Positions 44,742 through 52,911 of a stretch of 64,000 nt of DNA are shown piece by piece. The notes under the pieces are model-generated. The model was not told the DNA's origin, searched no databases, and saw only the letters and a list, made by a program, of their open reading frames with translations. Position numbers and translations under genes: made by a program. Each line of letters opens with the position of its first letter. The first letter of the stretch is position 1. Source of the stretch: Burkholderia sp. SRS-46 (GTDB taxonomy: Bacteria > Pseudomonadota > Gammaproteobacteria > Burkholderiales > Burkholderiaceae); assembly GCF_004343775.1 (NCBI RefSeq), contig NZ_PTXL01000005.1:434001-498000 (forward strand). The letters run 5' to 3'.

Positions 44742-44852
44742 GATGTCTTCCTCCATCAGACGTCCGCGCGGCGGAGGTCTGCAGATTTGTTATGAATGTC
44801 GGGATCGGGCAACGGCGGCGCACGGCGTGTCGCCGCGCGCCGGAACGGAACG

Positions 44853-46277
44853 TCAGTACTTCATGACGACGAGGCGCGTCTGCGTGAATTCGAGCATCCC
44901 GTGCTTGCCGTCATCGCCGCCGAGGCCCGAGCGCTTCCAGCCCGCGTGGAAGCCCTGGTACGGATCGGCCGGCGTGCGGTTCACGTAAAGCTCGCCGGCT
45001 TCGATCGCGTTCGCGACGGTCATCGCGGTGCGGTAATGCTCGGTGTAGAGCACCGACGACAGCCCGAACTGGTGGTCGTTCGCGAGCGCGATCGCTTCGT
45101 CGATCGTCGTATAGCGCAGCACGGGCATGATCGGGCCGAAGGTTTCCTCCTGCACGATCTCCATGTCCTGCCGCACGCCGGTCAGCAGCGTGGCCGGGTA
45201 GAAGAAGCCGGGGCCGTCGGGAATCGCGCCGCCGGTTTCGAGCGTCGCGCCGGCCGCGATCGCGCGTTCGACCATCCCGTGGATGTGCGCGCGCGCCGAT
45301 GCGCTGACGAGCGGGCCCATCCGCGTGGCATCTTCCGCGCGGTCGCCGATGCGCACGGCCGCCATCTTCTCCTTCAGCAGCGCGACGAAACGATCGTGCA
45401 CGCTGTCGTGCACGTACACGCGTTCGATCGCCGTGCAGAGCTGCCCGCAGTGCGTCGTCTTCGACGCGACGAGCGCGGCGACCGCGCGTTCGAGATCGGC
45501 GTCCGGCTCGATGATCGCGGGCGTCTTGCCGCCGAGTTCGAGCGACGGCTTCGCGATGTTCGCCTTGCAGTAGTCGAGCACGATGCGGCCCGCGTTCACG
45601 CTGCCCGTCAGCGTGATCATGCCGACCGCTGGGTGCGTGCACAGCGCTTCGGCGGTCGCGTGATCCATCGTCAGGATGTTGACGACGCCGGGCGGGAAAC
45701 CCGCATCGTCGACGGCTTTCGCGATCTCGAACGCGGACACGGGCGTGTGGTTGCTCGGCCGCACGACCACCGTGTTGCCCGCGACCAGCGCGGGCGCGAC
45801 CTTGCGCAGCAGCGTGTAGACGGGGTAGTTGAACGGGATCAGGCACGCGACGACGCCGATCGGCTCGCGGTGCAGGAACAGGTTTTCGTCGGGGGTGTCG
45901 CTCGGGATGATCTCGCCCTCGATGCGGCGCGCCCATTCCGCGTGGTAGCGGGTGATCTGGCCTGCATAGACGGCTTCGTTCGACGCGTCCTCGACGCTCT
46001 TGCCGGATTCCTGCGCGAGCGCCGCGCCGATGTCCGGCGCGCGTGCGGCCAGCGCGTCGGCGAGCTTGTGCAGGTACGCGGCGCGCTCGGCGCTCGGCAG
46101 CTTGCGCCATGCCTTCTGCGCGGCGGCCGCGGCGTCGACGGCGGCGAGCGCGTCGGCCGGCGTGGCGGCCGGCACACGCGCGAACTCGGCTTCGGTGGCG
46201 GGATTGCGGACGACGATGAACGCGTCGCTGTCCGGAACGACGAAACTGCCGTTCACGTAATTGCGTTCGGTGCGCAT
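44853..46277 (-). CDS. NAD-dependent aldehyde dehydrogenase (AldA/lactaldehyde-type)
   Basis: The 474-residue enzyme has the ALDH core: P-F-N-Y-P-V-Y near residue 150, the general base in L-E-L-G-G-K-T near 247, and the catalytic cysteine in C-G-Q-L-C-T near 281. Q-E-E-T-F-G-P near 380 is also present. The C-terminus Q-G-F-H-A-G-W-K-R-S-G-L-G-G-D-D-G-K-H-G is remarkably like that of E. coli AldA, which oxidises lactaldehyde and glycolaldehyde. Deoxy-sugar and sugar-acid pathways often release such aldehydes, so a role after the dehydratase step is plausible. It is the first structural gene behind the LysR regulator. Confidence 0.88.
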   Translation of the reverse strand: MRTERNYVNGSFVVPDSDAFIVVRNPATEAEFARVPAATPADALAAVDAAAAAQKAWRKLPSAERAAYLHKLADALAARAPDIGAALAQESGKSVEDASNEAVYAGQITRYHAEWARRIEGEIIPSDTPDENLFLHREPIGVVACLIPFNYPVYTLLRKVAPALVAGNTVVVRPSNHTPVSAFEIAKAVDDAGFPPGVVNILTMDHATAEALCTHPAVGMITLTGSVNAGRIVLDYCKANIAKPSLELGGKTPAIIEPDADLERAVAALVASKTTHCGQLCTAIERVYVHDSVHDRFVALLKEKMAAVRIGDRAEDATRMGPLVSASARAHIHGMVERAIAAGATLETGGAIPDGPGFFYPATLLTGVRQDMEIVQEETFGPIMPVLRYTTIDEAIALANDHQFGLSSVLYTEHYRTAMTVANAIEAGELYVNRTPADPYQGFHAGWKRSGLGGDDGKHGMLEFTQTRLVVMKY

Positions 46278-46357
46278 GAGGTGGCTCCTCCGATGGGTGC
46301 GGGCGGATCGCTGCGGGCGGCGAAACGCGCGTCACGGGACAGAGGCCATTCTGGTCA

Positions 46358-46370
46358 TGCGTTTAACGCA
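46358..46370. promoter_or_regulatory. Palindrome upstream of the catabolic operon
   Basis: TGCGTTTAACGCA is a perfect 13-base palindrome in the 169-base gap between the LysR gene and the aldehyde dehydrogenase, about 80 bases before the latter. It fits a LysR-type activator site, but no experimental link is known to me. Confidence 0.4.
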
Positions 46371-46446
46371 CGGCAAACGACTTATTTACGCATCGAACGT
46401 GAGAAAAACTCATGTTGCCCAGGCAAGGCCGGCGAAGCCCGCGCGG

Positions 46447-47397
46447 TCAGCGCAGCGGCACCTGCGGCAATGGCGACGACGGCTCCAGGTGCCGCTTCGA
46501 CAGCCACACTTCCTGCTGCAGCCAGTCGCGGAACTGCACGATGTGCGGCAGGTTGGTCTGCTCGGGGCGGGTGACGAACCAGTACGACTGGTGGCCGTCG
46601 ACGTGCACGTTCAGCACCTGCATCAGTTGCCCGGCCGCGAGCTCGCGCGCGACCATGTGGCGGTCGGCGATCGTGATGCCGAGGCCGTCGATCGCCGCGC
46701 GGATCGCATGGTCGAGCAGGTCGAATTCGTAGCCGCCGCGCGTGTCGACGTCGGCGATGCCGGCCGCCTTCAGCCAGTGCTGCCAGGTCAGGTAGCGCTG
46801 GTCGTCGGTCGCGAGCACGTGCAGCAGCGTGAAGCGGTTCAGGTCGATCGGCGCGCCGTCCTGGCGCAGCCGCGCATACAGCGCGGGCGCGCAGACGGCG
46901 ATGTGCTGCTCCTGCATCAGCAGCGCATTGTCGAAGCCGTCCCATTCGCCGTCGCCGAAGCGGATCGCGCAGTCGAGCACGCGCGATTCGCCGAGGCTGT
47001 CGTGGATGCGCGTGGTCAGGCTCAGCTCGAACTCCGGGTGCGCGTCGCGCAGCCGGCCGAGGCGCGGCATCAGCCAGCGCGCGGCGAAGGTCGGCGGCAC
47101 GTTCACGCGCAGCCGGTTCAGGTGGGTTTTCTCCTGCAGGCTGCGCACGGTCAGCTCGATCTTGTCGAACGACTGCTGCAGCGCGCGCAGCAGCACGCGG
47201 CCGGCGGCGGTCAGCTCGAGCTGGTGGTGGCGACGTTCGAGCAGCGTCTCGCCGAGCTGGCCCTCGAGCTGCCGGACCTGGCGGCTCACCGCGCTCTGCG
47301 TGACGTTGAGCAGTTCCGCCGCGCGCGTGAAGCTGCCGGTGCGTCCGGCCATCTCGAAGGCTTTCAGCGCGTTCAGCGCCGGCATCTTGCGTCTCAC
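46447..47397 (-). CDS. LysR-family regulator, GcvA-like
   Basis: The 316-residue protein starts M-R-R-K-M-P-A-L-N-A-L-K-A-F, typical of the GcvA group, followed by the winged helix-turn-helix S-F-T-R-A-A-E-L-L-N-V-T-Q-S-A-V-S-R-Q-V. The C-terminal periplasmic-binding-like domain senses a small molecule. GTG 47397 is used because it yields the family N-terminus; ATG 47385 is the alternative. It precedes the catabolic genes on the same strand and is the obvious candidate regulator of them. Confidence 0.88.
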   Translation of the reverse strand: MRRKMPALNALKAFEMAGRTGSFTRAAELLNVTQSAVSRQVRQLEGQLGETLLERRHHQLELTAAGRVLLRALQQSFDKIELTVRSLQEKTHLNRLRVNVPPTFAARWLMPRLGRLRDAHPEFELSLTTRIHDSLGESRVLDCAIRFGDGEWDGFDNALLMQEQHIAVCAPALYARLRQDGAPIDLNRFTLLHVLATDDQRYLTWQHWLKAAGIADVDTRGGYEFDLLDHAIRAAIDGLGITIADRHMVARELAAGQLMQVLNVHVDGHQSYWFVTRPEQTNLPHIVQFRDWLQQEVWLSKRHLEPSSPLPQVPLR

Positions 47398-47506
47398 GGG
47401 CGGGGGCGTCGTTTGGTGGAGTAGTGCTTATTGTAGGGGCTGGGCGCCCGGGCCGGACGGGCGGCGTCGCGTGCCGGACGCGCCGGCATGCCGTCGCGCC
47501 GCGCGA

Positions 47507-48958
47507 TCAGCGCCCAAGCCCCGCCATCAACGTGTACTTCAGCTCCACATACTCGTCGATCCCGTACTTCGACCCTTCGCGGCCGAGCCCCGACTGCTTG
47601 ACGCCGCCGAACGGCGCGACTTCGGTCGAGATGATCCCGTCGTTGACGCCCACCATCCCGCTTTCCAGCGCGCCCGACACCCGCCACGCGCGGCCGAGGT
47701 CGCGCGTGTAGAAATACGCGGAGAGCCCGAACGGCGTGTCGTTGGCCGCGGCGATCGCCTCGTCCTCGGTCGCGAAGCGGAAGCACGCGGCGACGGGGCC
47801 GAAGGTTTCCTCCTCGGCGATCAGCATGTCCGGCGTCATGCCGGTCAGCACGGTCGGCTCGTAGAACGTGCCGCCGAGCGCGTGACGCCGGCCGCCCGTG
47901 ACCACCGCCGCGCCTTTCGCGGTGGCGTCCGCGACGTGCCGCTCGACCTTGTCGAGCGCCGCGGCGTTGATCAGCGGCCCCTGGTCGACCTCACCCGCGA
48001 GCGCATCGCCGACGCGCAGTGTGCGCACGGCGGCGGCGAGCTTGCGCGTGAACGCGTCGTACACGCCGTCCTGCACGAAAAAGCGGTTCACGCACACGCA
48101 GGTCTGGCCCGTGTTGCGGAACTTCGATGCGATCGCGCCCTCGACCGCCGCATCGAGGTCGGCATCGTCGAACACGATGAACGGCGCGTTGCCGCCGAGT
48201 TCGAGCGACAGCTTCTTCAGCGTGTCGGCCGATTGCTTCGCGAGCAGCTTGCCGACGCGCGTCGAGCCCGTGAACGACAGCTTGCGCACGACCGGCGAGC
48301 CGGTCAGCGCCGCGCCGATCGCGACCGCGTCGCCGGACACCACGTTGAACACGCCGGCCGGCACGCCCGCGCGCTCGGCGAGCACCGCGAGCGCGAACGC
48401 GGACAGCGGCGTCTCCTCGGAAGGCTTCAGCACCATCGTGCAGCCGGCCGCGAGCGCGGGGCCGGCCTTGCGCGTGATCATCGCGAGCGGGAAATTCCAC
48501 GGCGTGATCGCCGCGACGACGCCCACCGGCTCGCGCGTGACGACGATCCGCGTATCCGGCTTCGGGCTCGGGATCACGTCGCCGTACATCCGCTTCGCTT
48601 CTTCCGCGAACCATTCGAGAAAGCTCGCCGCGTAGCCGACTTCGCCGCGCGCCTCCGCCAGCGGCTTGCCTTGCTCGCGCGTCAGCAGATCGGCCAGCGC
48701 GTCGCGGTGTTCGAGCATCAGCTCGCCCCAGCGCTTCACGCGTGCGCCGCGTTCCTTCGCGCTCAGCGCGCGCCACGCCGGAAACGCACGCGCGGCCGCG
48801 TCGATCGCGCGCTGCGCGGTGTCGGCGCCGCCGTTCGCGACGTGCGCGATCGTCTCGCCGGTCGCCGGGTTCCGCACGGGGTAGGTCGCGTCGCCGGCGC
48901 CGCGCGGTTCGTGCCATTCGCCGCCGATGTAATGGCCGGTCCTCAGAAATTCACTCAT
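47507..48958 (-). CDS. gabD: NAD(P)-dependent succinate-semialdehyde dehydrogenase-like
   Basis: The 483-residue enzyme matches the GabD subgroup. It has I-T-P-W-N-F-P-L-A-M-I-T-R-K near residue 150, general base in L-E-L-G-G-N-A-P near 255, catalytic cysteine in N-T-G-Q-T-C-V near 289, and G-I-I-S-T-E-V-A-P-F-G-G-V-K-Q-S-G-L-G-R-E-G at the C-terminus. GabD converts succinate semialdehyde to succinate. It follows an aldo/keto reductase by 22 bases and a formaldehyde-activating enzyme homologue, a context that does not look like GABA catabolism. A different aldehyde substrate is possible, and the symbol is given for similarity only. Confidence 0.8.
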   Translation of the reverse strand: MSEFLRTGHYIGGEWHEPRGAGDATYPVRNPATGETIAHVANGGADTAQRAIDAAARAFPAWRALSAKERGARVKRWGELMLEHRDALADLLTREQGKPLAEARGEVGYAASFLEWFAEEAKRMYGDVIPSPKPDTRIVVTREPVGVVAAITPWNFPLAMITRKAGPALAAGCTMVLKPSEETPLSAFALAVLAERAGVPAGVFNVVSGDAVAIGAALTGSPVVRKLSFTGSTRVGKLLAKQSADTLKKLSLELGGNAPFIVFDDADLDAAVEGAIASKFRNTGQTCVCVNRFFVQDGVYDAFTRKLAAAVRTLRVGDALAGEVDQGPLINAAALDKVERHVADATAKGAAVVTGGRRHALGGTFYEPTVLTGMTPDMLIAEEETFGPVAACFRFATEDEAIAAANDTPFGLSAYFYTRDLGRAWRVSGALESGMVGVNDGIISTEVAPFGGVKQSGLGREGSKYGIDEYVELKYTLMAGLGR

Positions 48959-48980
48959 CGTGTGTCGATCCTTCCGTCCT

Positions 48981-50003
48981 TCAGTCCGTGGCGAAGCTGC
49001 CCTGCGCCGCGCGCGGCTCGCGCGCGATGCGCGCGCCGGCCGTGTAGTCGTTGATCAGGTCGCACGGCGTGTAGTTGCGTTCCAGCTCGTAGCGCTCGTC
49101 GTCGGTGAGCTGCGTTTCGAGCGCGCCGAGCGCGCTGTCGAACTGCGCGACGGAATCGGCGCCCACCAGCATGCTCGCGACGCCGGGCCGGCTCAGCACC
49201 CACGCCTGCGCGATCTGCGCGGGCGGCACGCCGCGCCGCGCCGCGACCCTTGCGACCGATTCGGCGATCGCGCGCGACGCGGGGTCGCCGTACATCTGCG
49301 CGGTGAAGAAGTCGGTCTGGTTGCGTGTCGATTGCGGCTCGCAGGTCAGCAGGCCGCGCGCGAGCGGGCTGAACACCGACACGCCCACGCCCTGGTCGAC
49401 GCAGTACGGCATCATCTCGCGCTCTTCCTCGCGATACGCGAGATTGAGCTGCAGCTGCATGTTGATCGGCTTGTCCCAGCCGTTGCGCTCGCAGGCCTGC
49501 ATGATCTTCGCGAACTGCCACGTGTACATCGTCGACACGCCGAGGTAGCGCGCCTTGCCCGCGCGCACGATGTCGTGCAGCGCGCCCATCGTCTCCTCGA
49601 CGGGCGTGTTCACGTCGAAGAAGTGCAGCATGTAGAGGTCGACGTAGTCCATGCCGAGCCGTGTCAGCGACCCGTCGATCGCGTCGAGGACGTGCTTGCG
49701 CGAATGGCCGCCCGCGTTCGGGTACGCGCCCATGTCGTAGCCGACCTTGGTCGTCACGACGATCTCCTCGCGGCGCGCGGCGCGCTTCAGGATGCGTCCG
49801 ACCACTTCCTCGCCGACGCCCGTCGAGTAGAAATCGGCGAGATCGATGAAGTTGACGCCGGCGTCGAGCGCGCGGCGCACGATCGGCTCGCTCTGCGCTT
49901 CGTCGAAGATCCACGGCTTCCATTGCGGCGTGCCCATGTTCATCGTGCCGAGACACAGGCGGGACACCTTCAGGCCGGACCGGCCGAGGCGGACGTATTC
50001 CAT
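48981..50003 (-). CDS. Aldo/keto reductase
   Basis: The 340-residue NADPH-dependent oxidoreductase has the catalytic tetrad visible as Asp54 (N-F-I-D), Tyr59 (D-F-Y-S), Lys86 (T-T-K-V-G) and the histidine in Y-M-L-H-F-F-D. It belongs to the group with L-G-T-M-N-M-G near the N-terminus and V-S-T-M-Y-T-W-Q-F in the middle, which reduces aldehydes and ketones of varied structure. It lies between the Fae homologue (40-base gap) and the GabD-like dehydrogenase, in one transcription unit. Confidence 0.88.
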   Translation of the reverse strand: MEYVRLGRSGLKVSRLCLGTMNMGTPQWKPWIFDEAQSEPIVRRALDAGVNFIDLADFYSTGVGEEVVGRILKRAARREEIVVTTKVGYDMGAYPNAGGHSRKHVLDAIDGSLTRLGMDYVDLYMLHFFDVNTPVEETMGALHDIVRAGKARYLGVSTMYTWQFAKIMQACERNGWDKPINMQLQLNLAYREEEREMMPYCVDQGVGVSVFSPLARGLLTCEPQSTRNQTDFFTAQMYGDPASRAIAESVARVAARRGVPPAQIAQAWVLSRPGVASMLVGADSVAQFDSALGALETQLTDDERYELERNYTPCDLINDYTAGARIAREPRAAQGSFATD

Positions 50004-50043
50004 GTTTCCTCCTGGTGCGGCCGTGCCGGCCGCGCGTTGTCCG

Positions 50044-50568
50044 TCAGTTCTTGTTCGGGGTGTAGAACGGGTTCGACACGTCGCGCGCGGCGGCGAACAC
50101 CGCGTCGCGGTGCGGCAGCCCTTCCATCGCCGCGACGATCGCGTTGCGGCACGCGCGGTAGTTGTTCTCGAACACCGCGTCGAGATCGTCGGTCTTCGGG
50201 TTCACCCAGTTCGCCGACACGACGACCCAGTCGTTCTCCGCTTCCGGCGGCAGCGTGCCTTGCTCGAGCGCCTCGGCCACCGCCTTCGCGATGCCGGCCT
50301 GCGACGCGCCCCACGTCGCGTTGCCGTGGAAGTCGCCGTCGATCTGCGCCTTGTTCACGTACAGCGTGAGCGGCTTGGTCGGCACGCCGGGCTGCGCGAT
50401 CACGACGAACGGCGCATGGCCGGCGGACGGCGTCGCGAGCGCGGTCGCGAACGCCTGGCCCGCGGGGCCGTCGCGCGGGCCGATCAGCACGTTGATGTGC
50501 GCGAGGTTCACGCCGGGGCCTTCGAAGCCTTCGCCGATGTACAGCGATTTGCGGGGGGAAGCAGTCAT
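50044..50568 (-). CDS. fae: Formaldehyde-activating enzyme homologue
   Basis: The 174-residue protein matches the Fae family. Y-I-G-E-G-F-E-G-P-G, then L-A-H-I-N-V-L-I-G-P-R-D-G-P-A with the active-site histidine at residue 24, P-T-K-P-L-T-L-Y-V-N-K near 70, and W-V-N-P near 130 are visible. True Fae condenses formaldehyde with tetrahydromethanopterin. No other gene of that pathway lies in this window. It heads an operon with two aldehyde-handling enzymes and is divergent from a LysR gene. It may be a true Fae or one of the Fae paralogues of unknown substrate. Confidence 0.85.
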   Translation of the reverse strand: MTASPRKSLYIGEGFEGPGVNLAHINVLIGPRDGPAGQAFATALATPSAGHAPFVVIAQPGVPTKPLTLYVNKAQIDGDFHGNATWGASQAGIAKAVAEALEQGTLPPEAENDWVVVSANWVNPKTDDLDAVFENNYRACRNAIVAAMEGLPHRDAVFAAARDVSNPFYTPNKN

Positions 50569-50897
50569 TGCGGTGTCTCGTCGATGTAGTTGGATGGGGC
50601 GAGGGTGGGCGGCCGCGCCGCCGCCCGTGAAACGATGTCTCCTGATCGACGCATGACGCCGGCGCGGCTCCGCTCCGGGAAATCCCTCGGCCGTGCCGCG
50701 CGGGCCGCGCCGGGCCTGGCTCCGGCGCACGCGCGCCGGCATGCGGCAGTGGCCGGCGACGCCCCGGGGCGCGATCCGGCTCCGGGTTTGTCATACCCGA
50801 TCAGGGGTTGGAGCGCCGAACGCGTTTGGACAACAATCGGCGTACCCGAGGCCCTATCTTTCGTCTTCCCAATACTTTTCGAAAGCGAGTAATTCCG
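50569..50897. promoter_or_regulatory. Divergent control region between fae and a LysR gene
   Basis: No gene is seen in these 329 bases. The LysR-proximal end (50860-50899) is less GC-rich and contains AAGCGAGTAATTCCGAT, which includes the LysR start codon region and recurs exactly, inverted, at 36823-36839. The remainder is GC-rich without a clear promoter. Confidence 0.4.
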
Positions 50898-51815
50898 ATG
50901 GTTGCCATTCAAAGTCCCGATTGGTCGAGGCTGAGCTCGCTCGACCCGGAACTCATCCGTGCGTTCGTCGCGGTCGTCGAAAGCGGCGGCTTCACCGCGG
51001 CGGCCCGGCAGCTGCATCGCACGCAATCGACGATCAGCCTGCGGATCCGCACGCTCGAGGACCGGCTCGGCACGCACTTGTTCATGCGCAACAGCCGGCG
51101 GCTCGAGCTGTCGCGCGACGGCGAGAATTTCCTGATCTACGCGCGACGGATCATCCAGGTGCAGAACGAAGCGATCATCGCGTTGAAGCAGAGCAGCAGC
51201 CATCGTGGCGCGCTGCGCTTCGGGCTGCCGGAGGACTATGCGGAACTGTGGCTGCCCGACCTGCTGAAGTCGTTCTACACGCTGCGTCCGGGCGCGCGGC
51301 TGCACGTGCACTGCCGGATGTCGCTCGAGCTGCTCGAGCGGCTGCAGGCCGGCGAGCTCGACGTCGCGCTGGTGGTGCGGCACGGCTCGCAGGCGGGTGG
51401 CCGGCATCTCGGCCGCGAGGAGGTGGTGTGGGCGGCGCATCGCGATTTCGCGCTCGATCCGCAGGCGTCGGTGCCGCTCGCGCTGTTCCCCGAGACGTGC
51501 TGCTACCGGCAGCGCGGGCTGCAGGCGCTGGCATCGATCGACCGGCCGTATCACGTCGTCTATACGAGCCAGAGCCCGACCGGGATCAAGGTCGCGGTGA
51601 ACCACGGCGCCGCCGTGACGATGATCGACCGCTGCACGCTGCCGGAGAACTGGCGCGTGCTCGGCGCCGACGAGGGCCTGCCGCCGCTGCCGCCGGCCGA
51701 TCTCGAACTGCATCGCTCGCCCGGCATCTGCGACCCGTCGACCGACGATCTCGCGTCGCTGGTCGAGACGATGGTCGACGAACGGCGGCGCGCGTCGGTC
51801 GAAGCGATCTCCTGA
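50898..51815 (+). CDS. LysR-family regulator divergent from fae
   Basis: The 305-residue protein has an N-terminal helix-turn-helix (G-F-T-A-A-A-R-Q-L-H-R-T-Q-S-T-I-S-L-R-I) starting near residue 25 and a substrate-binding domain. The domain carries L-R-F-G-L-P-E-D-Y-A near residue 100, the pattern of the group that includes regulators of C1 and amine metabolism. ATG 50898 gives the normal N-terminal length; frames open further upstream lack a good start. Divergence from the fae-AKR-gabD operon suggests that it controls that operon and itself. Confidence 0.88.
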   Translation: MVAIQSPDWSRLSSLDPELIRAFVAVVESGGFTAAARQLHRTQSTISLRIRTLEDRLGTHLFMRNSRRLELSRDGENFLIYARRIIQVQNEAIIALKQSSSHRGALRFGLPEDYAELWLPDLLKSFYTLRPGARLHVHCRMSLELLERLQAGELDVALVVRHGSQAGGRHLGREEVVWAAHRDFALDPQASVPLALFPETCCYRQRGLQALASIDRPYHVVYTSQSPTGIKVAVNHGAAVTMIDRCTLPENWRVLGADEGLPPLPPADLELHRSPGICDPSTDDLASLVETMVDERRRASVEAIS

Positions 51816-51859
51816 GGGCCTCGACGCGGGGGCTGGATCGGCCGGCCGCGCGCGGCCCG

Positions 51860-52732
51860 TCAGGCGTCGGCCTGCCCGGTCTGGCGCTGCAGATCGTCCA
51901 TGATCTGCTCCGCGAGGAAGTCGCACGGCGGCCGCTTCGACTTCGTGCTGCGCGCGAGGATCAGTTCGAGCGGCGGCATGTCGGGCAGCCCGTGCGAGCG
52001 CCCGAGCACCGACAACTGCGGCGGGATCGCGCAGCGCGCGAGCGGCGCGACCGCGAGCCCCGCCTCCACCATGCTGAGCAGGCCGAGCAGGCTCGGGCTT
52101 TCATACGAGGTGCGGTACGGCAGCTTCACGCGTTCGAGGCTGCGGATCGCGTTTTCGCGCGCGACGCTGCCCGGCATGAACACCGCGATCGGCAGCGGCC
52201 GCTCCTCCCACACGCGCGGCCCGTTCGTCATCGCCGCCCACGCCATCGGCTCGTGGCGCACGAAGTCGCCCGACAGGCCCTTCACGCGCGTGCCGCACAC
52301 GAGGTCGACGGTGCCGTCCTTGATCAGCGGCGCGAGCGCGCTGCTCGGCAGGCCGATCACCTGGATCTCGACCTTCGGATACGACGCCGAGAATTTCTTA
52401 AGTACTGAAGGAAGAAGCGACGACGCGTAGTCGTCCGGCACGCCGATCACGACCTTACCCGTGACCTCCGGCCGCACCACGGCCGCCCACGCCTCGTCGC
52501 GCAGCGCGAGCATGCGCCGCGCGAAGCCCAGCAGCACCTCGCCCTCGCGCGTCAGCACGATGCTGCGCGGGCGGCGCACGAACAGCGGCCGGCCCAGCGC
52601 ATCCTCGAGGCTCTTGATCTGCATGCTGACGGCGGATTGCGAACGGTTCACGGCTTCGGCGGCGCGGGTCATGTTGCCGGTCTCGGCCACCGCGACGACG
52701 GTGGCGAGCACGTCGTGATCGAGCATCTTCAT
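51860..52732 (-). CDS. LysR-family regulator divergent from DUF3422 gene
   Basis: This 290-residue LysR protein carries M-T-R-A-A-E-A-V-N-R-S-Q-S-A-V-S-M-Q-I as its DNA-binding helix and V-V-I-G-V-P-D-D-Y-A-S at the start of the effector domain. This resembles regulators with a broad small-anion binding pocket. It is convergent with the preceding LysR gene and divergent from the DUF3422 gene. The 179-base region between them holds TAACGA (52754-52759) and TCGTTA (52782-52787) as an inverted pair, a possible operator. Confidence 0.88.
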   Translation of the reverse strand: MKMLDHDVLATVVAVAETGNMTRAAEAVNRSQSAVSMQIKSLEDALGRPLFVRRPRSIVLTREGEVLLGFARRMLALRDEAWAAVVRPEVTGKVVIGVPDDYASSLLPSVLKKFSASYPKVEIQVIGLPSSALAPLIKDGTVDLVCGTRVKGLSGDFVRHEPMAWAAMTNGPRVWEERPLPIAVFMPGSVARENAIRSLERVKLPYRTSYESPSLLGLLSMVEAGLAVAPLARCAIPPQLSVLGRSHGLPDMPPLELILARSTKSKRPPCDFLAEQIMDDLQRQTGQADA

Positions 52733-52911
52733 CGGTATCAGGAAAACTGAACGTAACGATCAACATTATGCGTTTTTATTGTCGTTATGTGTCTGCCATA
52801 GTGCGATCGGGCAGGCGATACCGCCTGCCACACCGGTTCGTCGGGCCGTTCCCGGCGACGGCGGCGCGCAGGCCGGGCCCGCGGGGTTGAACAAGGAAGA
52901 GTGGTGTATCG

